A stretch of 7,200 nucleotides of DNA. Origin: Chitinophagaceae bacterium UBA2467 (GTDB taxonomy: Bacteria > Bacteroidota > Bacteroidia > Chitinophagales > Chitinophagaceae). The stretch's first letter is position 1. Each line of letters begins with the position of its first letter. The notes beneath the pieces are model-generated. The model made no database searches, had not been told where the DNA came from, and was given only the letters and a program-made list of their open reading frames with translations. The DNA is taken from the NCBI GenBank assembly GCA_002342205.1, contig DDPN01000131.1, forward strand, positions 1,729-8,928. The letters run 5' to 3'. Made by a program: the position numbers and the translations under genes. This document shows positions 1 through 7,200 of the stretch, piece by piece.

Positions 1-1857
<1,857 letters not shown>

Positions 1858-1900
1858 TCGATATTAAACAAACTCTAACTATCAAACAGATCTAAAGATC
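1858..1900 (+). other. rpoB-rpoC spacer with A-rich rpoC translation start region
   Basis: This 43-nt A/T-rich spacer lies between the rpoB stop and the rpoC ATG. It has no GGAGG-like ribosome binding site before the ATG (the bases just upstream read TCTAAAGATC), no TAnnTTTG promoter element and no terminator hairpin. Co-transcription of rpoB and rpoC is therefore inferred. Weak or absent Shine-Dalgarno sequences with A-rich start regions are usual in Bacteroidota. The A-richness continues into the first rpoC codons, with seven A at 1909-1915. Confidence 0.6.
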
Positions 1901-4900
1901 ATGGCTATAAAAAAAGAAAATCGTCCGAAATCAGCTTTTTCCAAAATCACCATTGGATTAGCTTCTCCTGATAACATTCTGGAAAGAAGTTTTGGGGAAA
2001 TTTTAAAGCCGGAAACGATCAACTACCGCACCTACAAACCTGAGCGTGATGGTTTGTTTTGTGAGCGCATATTTGGTCCTGTAAAAGATTACGAGTGTGC
2101 TTGCGGAAAGTACAAGCGTATTCGTTACAAGGGCATTGTGTGTGACCGTTGCGGTGTTGAAGTAACTGAAAAGAAAGTTCGTCGTGAGCGCATGGGACAT
2201 ATCAAATTGGTTGTTCCTGTTGTGCACATTTGGTACTTCAAATCTTTGCCAAATAAGATTGGATACCTAATGGGAATGAGCTCTAAGAAGTTAGAGTCTA
2301 TTGTGTACTATGAGCGTTACGTGGTGATTCAGCCTGGTATTCGTGCTGAAAAAGGACAGAACATTGCCGATCTTCTTACAGAGGAAGAGTACCTGGATAT
2401 CTTGGATACTTTACCTAAGGAGAATCAATATTTGCCTGATGATGATCCGCAAAAGTTCATTGCAAAAATGGGTGCGGAAGCCGTACATGATTTGTTAGCA
2501 AGAATTGATTTGGATCAACTTTCGTTTGATTTGAGAAATGCTGCTGCAACAGAAACTTCACAACAGCGTAAAGCTGATGCATTGAAGCGTTTGAGTGTAG
2601 TAGAAGCATTCCGCGAAGCCAACCAACGAATCACGAATCGTCCTGAGTGGATGGTTATGCAATACATTCCGGTGATTCCACCTGAGTTACGTCCATTAGT
2701 ACCGCTGGATGGTGGTCGATTTGCCTCTTCTGATCTGAATGATCTTTACAGACGAGTAATCATCCGTAACAACCGTTTGAAGCGTTTGTTAGAGATCAAA
2801 GCTCCTGAAGTAATCCTTCGTAATGAAAAGAGGATGTTGCAAGAAGCAGTGGATTCACTATTTGACAATAGCCGTAAGTCCAACGCTGTAAAAGCAGAAG
2901 GTGGGCGTGCGCTGAAATCATTGAGTGATGTGTTGAAAGGTAAGCAAGGTCGTTTCCGCCAAAACTTATTGGGTAAGCGTGTGGACTATTCTGGTCGTTC
3001 TGTTATTGTGGTAGGACCTGAGTTGAAATTACACGAGTGCGGTCTTCCTAAGGATATGGCTGCAGAATTATTCAAGCCATTTATCATTCGTAAGTTGATT
3101 GAAAGAGGTATCGTAAAAACAGTGAAGTCTGCTCGTAAACTAGTAGATAAAAAAGAAGCTGTTATTTGGGATATCCTTGAAAATATTTTAAAAGGTCATC
3201 CGGTTCTATTGAATCGTGCCCCCACACTTCACCGTCTCTCTATCCAGGCGTTCCAGCCAAAGTTGATCGAAGGAAAAGCTATCCAGCTTCATCCATTGGT
3301 AACTTCTGCCTTTAACGCGGACTTTGATGGTGACCAAATGGCGGTACACGTTCCATTGGGACACGGTGCGATCTTAGAAGCACAGTTGTTAATGTTAGCT
3401 TCTCACAACATTTTGAATCCTCAAAATGGTACGCCTATTACCCTTCCTTCTCAGGACATGGTGTTAGGACTGTACTACATCACTAAAGGCAAACGCTCTA
3501 CTGATAAGGAAAAAATGAAAGGAGAGGGCAAGGCCTTCTACTCAAGTGAAGAAGTTATCATTGCGTATAACGAAGGAAAATTGGATTTGCATGCATGGAT
3601 TAAAGTAAAAGCGAATGTGCGCAATGACAATGGACAGTTGGAAAATAAACTGATTGAAACAACAGTAGGTCGCGTATTGTTCAATCAGCATGTTCCTGTT
3701 GAAGTAGGATTTGTAAATGCCCTCCTGACTAAAAAGAACCTTCGTGAAATCATTGGAGATATCATCAACATTACCAATGTTCCAAAAACTGCTAAGTTCT
3801 TGGATGATATCAAGCAATTAGGATTCCGTACCGCGTTCAAGGGTGGACTTTCTTTCAATATCAACGATCTTATCATTCCAGATATTAAAGAGGAGCTTCT
3901 TGAAAATGCAAAAGCGGAAGTGGAGGAAGTTTGGGAGAGTTATAACATGGGTCTGATTACAAACAACGAACGTTACAATCAGATCGTAGATATCTGGAGC
4001 CGTGTGGATACACGAATCACAGAAACCCTGATCAAAGAATTGAGCAGTGATAAGCAAGGATTCAACTCTGTATACATGATGTTGGATTCCGGAGCCCGTG
4101 GTTCTAAACAACAGATCAAACAGTTGGCTGGTATCCGCGGATTGATGGCTAAACCTCGTAAGAGTGGTTCTACAGGAAGTGAGATCATCGAGAATCCAAT
4201 TCTTTCCAACTTCAAAGGAGGTCTGAACGTATTGGATTACTTCATCTCAACACACGGTGCGCGTAAAGGTCTTGCCGATACGGCATTGAAAACTGCCGAT
4301 GCGGGTTATCTGACTCGTCGTTTGGTGGATGTGGCGCAAGATGTAGTTATTACAGAGGAGGATTGTGGTACACTTCGTGGTATTGCAACAACTGCACTTA
4401 AAGACAATGAAGATATCATTGAACCATTGAGCGATCGTATTGAAGGTCGTACTTCTTTACATGATGTTTATGACCCAGTTTCTGAAAAACTGATTGTAGC
4501 TGCTGGTGAGCAAATCACGGAGCAATTAGCTAAGCAGATTGAGGACGCTGGTGTTGAAACCGTAGAGATTCGTTCAGTACTTACTTGCGAAAGCAAGCGT
4601 GGTGTGTGTGTGAAATGTTACGGAAGAAATCTTGCTTCTGGTATCACAGCACAAAAAGGAGACGCGGTTGGTATCATTGCTGCCCAATCAATCGGGGAGC
4701 CAGGTACACAGCTTACCCTTCGTACTTTCCACGTGGGTGGTGTGGCTGGTTCAGCATCTGTTGAATCAACATTAGCTGCTAAGTTTGATGGTACTGTTCA
4801 GTTCGATGGATTACGCACAGTTACCGTTACGAACAACGATGGAGCAAAATCGCAGGTTGTTATCGGACGTACAGGTGAGGTTCGAATTGTAGATACAAAA

Positions 4901-6193
4901 GCAGATCGTTTATTGATCACTAACAATATTCCTTATGGATCTACCTTGAATGTAAAGGATGGTCAAAAGGTTACTAAAGGTGATGTGATTTGCACATGGG
5001 ATCCATTCAACAATGTAATCCTTGCCGAGATCGATGGTACTGTCAAATTTGAAAATGTAATTGACGGGGTTACCTATCGTGAGGAGGCAGATGAGCAAAC
5101 TGGACACCGTGAAAAAGTTGTTATTGAAACAAGAGATAAGACCAAGATTCCATCTATTCTGGTAGAGGGTAAGGATAAAAAATCGTATAACCTTCCAACC
5201 GGAAGCCATATCATCATCGAAGAAGGCGACAACGTGAAAGCGGGTCAGGTAATCGTGAAGATTCCTCGTATCCTTGGAAAACTTCGTGATATCACGGGAG
5301 GTCTTCCACGTGTTACAGAGTTATTCGAGGCACGTAATCCAGGTAACCCTGCTGTAGTTGCTGAAATTGATGGTGTGGTAATTATGGGTGCTGTTAAACG
5401 TGGTAATAGAGAAATTACGATTGAAGCCAAAGACGGCGTTCAAAAGAAATATCTTGTTCCGTTAACTCGTCAGATTCTTGCACAGGATGGTGACTTTGTG
5501 AAAGCCGGTACTGCGTTGAGTGATGGTCAAATTGCGCCATTTGATATTCTTTCTATTAAGGGTCCATTTGCTGTACAAGAGTACGTTGTAAACGAGATCC
5601 AAGAAGTATATCGTTTGCAAGGTGTAAAAATCAATGACAAGCACATTGAAGTAATTGTACGTCAGATGATGCGCAAAGTCAATATAGTTGATCCAGGAGA
5701 TACTCGTTTCTTAGAAGATGACCTGGTAGACAAATTTGAATTTGTAGAAGAGAACGACTACATCTTTGACAAGAAGGTAGTGACTGAGCCTGGAGATAGT
5801 ACTAAACTTCGTGCTGGTCAGATTGTGAACCTGCGTGAACTCCGCGAAGAGAACTCTATTCTTCGTCGTTCTGATAAGAAAGTAGTAGAATACAGAGACG
5901 CGAAGCCAGCTACATCATCCCCAACCTTGTTGGGAATTACCAAGGCTTCCTTGGGTGTTCAAAGCTGGATCTCTGCTGCTTCCTTCCAGGAAACAACGAA
6001 AGTGCTTTCATCTGCCGCTATCAACGGTAAGACAGATGAAATGCTTGGACTCAAAGAGAACGTCATTACAGGTCATCCGATCCCAGCCGGTACAGGTTTG
6101 CGTGAGTTTGACCGAATGATTGTGGGCAGCAAGGAAGAGTATGAACTCTTACAAACTACCCGTGAGGCCATGGCTTTTGATGAAGAAGAATAA
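1901..6193 (+). CDS. rpoC: RNA polymerase subunit beta' (complete)
   Basis: Largest catalytic RNA polymerase subunit, 1430 aa, close to the E. coli length (1407). The ATG start gives the Bacteroidota N-terminus MAIKKENRPKS. Domains in order: zinc site 1 with C66, C68, C81 and C84; clamp coiled coil that binds sigma, about residues 276-323, containing RNNRLKRLLE; switch region GRFRQNLLGKRVDYSGRS from 350; NRAPTLHRL from 438; catalytic NADFDGDQ with Mg-binding D474, D476 and D478; SGARGS and LAGIRGLMAKP around 730-750; bridge helix about 777-812 (STHGARKGLADTALKTA); zinc site 2 with C822, C896, C903 and C906; trigger loop first half GEPGTQLTLRTFHVGG from 932 with Q937 and H944; an SI3-like insertion of about 185 residues; DITGGLPRV from 1130; and C-terminal LLGITKAS from 1343. 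All key residues are present, so the enzyme should be active. It ends 24 nt before a terminator stem, making it the last gene of its operon. Confidence 0.99.
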   Translation: MAIKKENRPKSAFSKITIGLASPDNILERSFGEILKPETINYRTYKPERDGLFCERIFGPVKDYECACGKYKRIRYKGIVCDRCGVEVTEKKVRRERMGHIKLVVPVVHIWYFKSLPNKIGYLMGMSSKKLESIVYYERYVVIQPGIRAEKGQNIADLLTEEEYLDILDTLPKENQYLPDDDPQKFIAKMGAEAVHDLLARIDLDQLSFDLRNAAATETSQQRKADALKRLSVVEAFREANQRITNRPEWMVMQYIPVIPPELRPLVPLDGGRFASSDLNDLYRRVIIRNNRLKRLLEIKAPEVILRNEKRMLQEAVDSLFDNSRKSNAVKAEGGRALKSLSDVLKGKQGRFRQNLLGKRVDYSGRSVIVVGPELKLHECGLPKDMAAELFKPFIIRKLIERGIVKTVKSARKLVDKKEAVIWDILENILKGHPVLLNRAPTLHRLSIQAFQPKLIEGKAIQLHPLVTSAFNADFDGDQMAVHVPLGHGAILEAQLLMLASHNILNPQNGTPITLPSQDMVLGLYYITKGKRSTDKEKMKGEGKAFYSSEEVIIAYNEGKLDLHAWIKVKANVRNDNGQLENKLIETTVGRVLFNQHVPVEVGFVNALLTKKNLREIIGDIINITNVPKTAKFLDDIKQLGFRTAFKGGLSFNINDLIIPDIKEELLENAKAEVEEVWESYNMGLITNNERYNQIVDIWSRVDTRITETLIKELSSDKQGFNSVYMMLDSGARGSKQQIKQLAGIRGLMAKPRKSGSTGSEIIENPILSNFKGGLNVLDYFISTHGARKGLADTALKTADAGYLTRRLVDVAQDVVITEEDCGTLRGIATTALKDNEDIIEPLSDRIEGRTSLHDVYDPVSEKLIVAAGEQITEQLAKQIEDAGVETVEIRSVLTCESKRGVCVKCYGRNLASGITAQKGDAVGIIAAQSIGEPGTQLTLRTFHVGGVAGSASVESTLAAKFDGTVQFDGLRTVTVTNNDGAKSQVVIGRTGEVRIVDTKADRLLITNNIPYGSTLNVKDGQKVTKGDVICTWDPFNNVILAEIDGTVKFENVIDGVTYREEADEQTGHREKVVIETRDKTKIPSILVEGKDKKSYNLPTGSHIIIEEGDNVKAGQVIVKIPRILGKLRDITGGLPRVTELFEARNPGNPAVVAEIDGVVIMGAVKRGNREITIEAKDGVQKKYLVPLTRQILAQDGDFVKAGTALSDGQIAPFDILSIKGPFAVQEYVVNEIQEVYRLQGVKINDKHIEVIVRQMMRKVNIVDPGDTRFLEDDLVDKFEFVEENDYIFDKKVVTEPGDSTKLRAGQIVNLRELREENSILRRSDKKVVEYRDAKPATSSPTLLGITKASLGVQSWISAASFQETTKVLSSAAINGKTDEMLGLKENVITGHPIPAGTGLREFDRMIVGSKEEYELLQTTREAMAFDEEE

Positions 6194-6216
6194 GTAGTAA
6201 AAACTTGAATACACGT

Positions 6217-6245
6217 AAAGGCCGCTCCCTCGAGCGGCCTTTTTT
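6217..6245 (+). terminator. Intrinsic terminator after rpoC
   Basis: An 11-bp perfect inverted repeat (AAAGGCCGCTC at 6217-6227 with GAGCGGCCTTT at 6232-6242) encloses a 4-nt loop CCTC and runs into a six-T tract at 6240-6245. This is a textbook Rho-independent terminator reading on the + strand, starting 24 nt after the rpoC stop, and it should end the rpoBC transcript. Read from the other strand, the tract would be only three T, so it is probably not an efficient bidirectional terminator. No minus-strand gene that would need one is visible. Confidence 0.93.
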
Positions 6246-6288
6246 CATTGGGAGAAGGATGTACTCCCTCCTAAAGCTTTCTTATCTC

Positions 6289-6296
6289 TATCTTTG
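6289..6296 (+). promoter_or_regulatory. Probable Bacteroidota-type -7 promoter element for the OmpH-DUF4254 unit
   Basis: TATCTTTG matches the TAnnTTTG -7 consensus used by the primary sigma factor of Bacteroidota. It lies 17 nt before the ATG at 6314 and 43 nt after the terminator T-tract, which is where a new promoter is expected. Transcription would start around 6301-6304, leaving a leader of only about 10-13 nt. No clear TTTG-like -33 element is present at the expected spacing (around 6262-6270 the sequence reads TACTCCCTC), so the call rests on the -7 box and its position. Confidence 0.6.
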
Positions 6297-6313
6297 CTTA
6301 AAATTTGTTGTCT

Positions 6314-6907
6314 ATGAAAAAGGGAATGATCATTTGGAATGTAGTGTTGTCCGTATTATCCGCCTATTTTTTGTTTCAGTTTGTCTCTGGTGGGGCTGCT
6401 AAAACACTATCAAAAGCAAAAGCAACTCCTGCTGGTCCCTTTAAGATGGCCTATTTTGAGATGGACTCAGTAGAGGCCAATTTTGAGTTGGTAAAGGAAT
6501 TAAAAGACGAGCTATTGAAAAAAGAGCAGGGTATTGAACAGGAAATGCAAAAGATGGCTAATAATATGCAGCAGCGCTATAATTACTACCAACAGCAAGC
6601 TAATACGGGTTTAATGAATCAGTCTCAAAGCGATGCGGCAGGTAGGGAGCTAAGAAATTTGGATGAGCAAATGAAAAATCGCAAACAGGCCCTCGATGCT
6701 GAATACGGCGATTTTGTGATGCGTCGTCAAAATGAGATTAAGGCTAAAATTGAAGAGTACCTACGCGAGTACAATAACGCTAGCTCATACACGTATATCG
6801 TTTCTTATGAGCCTGGTTTGTTTTACTATAAGGATACAGCCTATAATATCACTGCAGATTTAGTGAAGGGGCTAAATGAACGATACAAGCCAGCGGCTAA
6901 GAAATAA
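6314..6907 (+). CDS. OmpH/Skp-family periplasmic chaperone-like protein
   Basis: A 197-aa protein resembling OmpH/Skp, a periplasmic holdase family for outer-membrane proteins. It has a basic start (MKKG), a hydrophobic segment at about residues 6-24 (IIWNVVLSVLSAYFLFQFV) acting as signal peptide or membrane anchor, and a small-residue stretch (SGGAA, 25-29) that could be a signal peptidase site. There is no lipobox cysteine. A short linker leads to the family opening strand FKMAYFEMDSV (43-53), then a long Gln/Lys/Glu-rich coiled coil (about 54-150), then the closing block YTYIVSYEPGLFYYKD and ITADLVKGLNERY, which matches the end of Bacteroidota OmpH proteins. The size fits Skp (about 160-200 aa). 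ATG 6314 is preferred over TTG 6305 because it gives a classic signal N-terminus and suits the promoter spacing; ATG 6326 would remove the lysines. No Shine-Dalgarno is seen. The gene sits 5 nt before the DUF4254 gene, so the two are probably co-transcribed. Family is confident; client proteins are unknown. Confidence 0.85.
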   Translation: MKKGMIIWNVVLSVLSAYFLFQFVSGGAAKTLSKAKATPAGPFKMAYFEMDSVEANFELVKELKDELLKKEQGIEQEMQKMANNMQQRYNYYQQQANTGLMNQSQSDAAGRELRNLDEQMKNRKQALDAEYGDFVMRRQNEIKAKIEEYLREYNNASSYTYIVSYEPGLFYYKDTAYNITADLVKGLNERYKPAAKK

Positions 6908-6912
6908 TTTTT

Positions 6913-7200
6913 ATGAAAGCGGAAAATTGTCTTACCCTGTTTCGACAGGTTCTTGTCGATTATCACCAGATTGATCAGGTAGACACACCACTACATAATC
7001 CTTACCCCGCCAATTCTCTTGATTCTTTACTGTATCACAAATGCTGGGTGGATACTGTGCAATGGCATTTAGAAGATCTTGTACGAGACCCTTCTATTGA
7101 GCCGGTAAAGGGGCTAGAATTAAAACGAAGAATAGACGCTTCCAATCAATTAAGAACCGATCTGGTTGAAAAGATTGATGATTATATCCTAGCGCAACTA
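6913..7200 (+). CDS. DUF4254 family protein, N-terminal part (3' truncated by window edge)
   Basis: The frame is open from the ATG at 6913 to the last base, giving 96 codons with no stop, so the C-terminal part lies outside the window. The translation begins MKAENCLTLFRQVLVDYHQ and carries blocks I recognise from the Bacteroidota DUF4254 family: NPYPANSLDSLLYHKCW, then VDTVQWHLEDLVRDP, then ELKRRIDASNQLRTDLVEKI. The family is usually about 200 aa and has no established biochemical function. There is no signal peptide or membrane segment, so the product is predicted to be cytosolic and mostly helical. The start lies 5 nt after the OmpH stop with no Shine-Dalgarno, consistent with translational coupling. 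From memory, DUF4254 genes often sit near glycosyltransferase family 9 (heptosyltransferase-like) genes, which would suggest a role in surface glycan synthesis; this is inference, because the downstream gene is not visible. Arginine codons here are CGA or AGA (none CGT), unlike rpoBC. Confidence 0.85.
   Translation, partial: MKAENCLTLFRQVLVDYHQIDQVDTPLHNPYPANSLDSLLYHKCWVDTVQWHLEDLVRDPSIEPVKGLELKRRIDASNQLRTDLVEKIDDYILAQL

Noticed and set aside
1890..1901. Two GATC sites separated by TAAA just before the rpoC start
   Set aside because: The 4-bp pairing is too short to form a meaningful structure and the sites are common by chance.
3542..4215. Several overlapping minus-strand open frames within rpoC, and similar ones elsewhere in rpoB and rpoC
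   Set aside because: All lie antisense to intact, conserved RNA polymerase coding sequence, have no promoter or family features, and are explained by codon composition.
6250..6268. Inverted repeat GGGAG/CTCCC (9-nt loop) between the terminator and the -7 box
   Set aside because: A 5-bp stem with a long loop is weak. It could be an operator half-site pair, but nothing else supports that.
6305..6313. TTG at 6305 as an upstream start for the OmpH-like gene
   Set aside because: It adds only three residues and would sit almost at the predicted transcript start; ATG 6314 gives a standard MKKG signal N-terminus.
6205..6402. A + strand open frame of 65 codons between rpoC and the OmpH-like gene
   Set aside because: It begins before and reads through the terminator hairpin, overlaps the OmpH gene in another frame, and its product has no recognisable family features.
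6942..6959. Inverted repeat TCGACA/TGTCGA with a 6-nt loop near the start of the DUF4254 gene
   Set aside because: The stem is only 6 bp, inside coding sequence and without a T-tract; this is within chance expectation and there is no second copy to support an operator.

Overview
The window is a typical chromosomal housekeeping segment of a Bacteroidota bacterium. The evidence is the RpoB/RpoC sequence type (for example the RpoC N-terminus MAIKKENRPKSAFSKITIGL), the absence of Shine-Dalgarno sequences before the starts, a TAnnTTTG-type -7 promoter element (TATCTTTG at 6289-6296), and two downstream genes of families common in that phylum: OmpH/Skp-like and DUF4254. I cannot assign a genus. All genes lie on the + strand.

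Layout: 1-1857 is the C-terminal part of rpoB (RNA polymerase beta), whose 5' part lies outside the window. A 43-nt spacer (1858-1900) leads to a complete rpoC (1901-6193, beta', 1430 aa). A strong intrinsic terminator (6217-6245) then closes the rpoBC transcription unit. A new unit begins with a probable promoter (6289-6296) and encodes an OmpH/Skp-like periplasmic coiled-coil protein (6314-6907). Five nt later comes a DUF4254 protein (6913 to the window end, truncated by the edge).

Functionally, rpoB and rpoC supply the two large catalytic subunits of RNA polymerase and are presumably the distal end of the usual ribosomal protein-rpoBC operon. The second unit looks like envelope biology: a periplasmic chaperone-like protein plus an uncharacterised, probably cytosolic, alpha-helical protein that I would tentatively link to cell-surface glycan synthesis. 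The terminator followed by a promoter suggests the two units are expressed separately.

I found no RNA genes, mobile elements, CRISPR arrays, frameshifts or signs of gene transfer. I do not see a previously undescribed system. The least understood part is the OmpH-DUF4254 pair at the right end.
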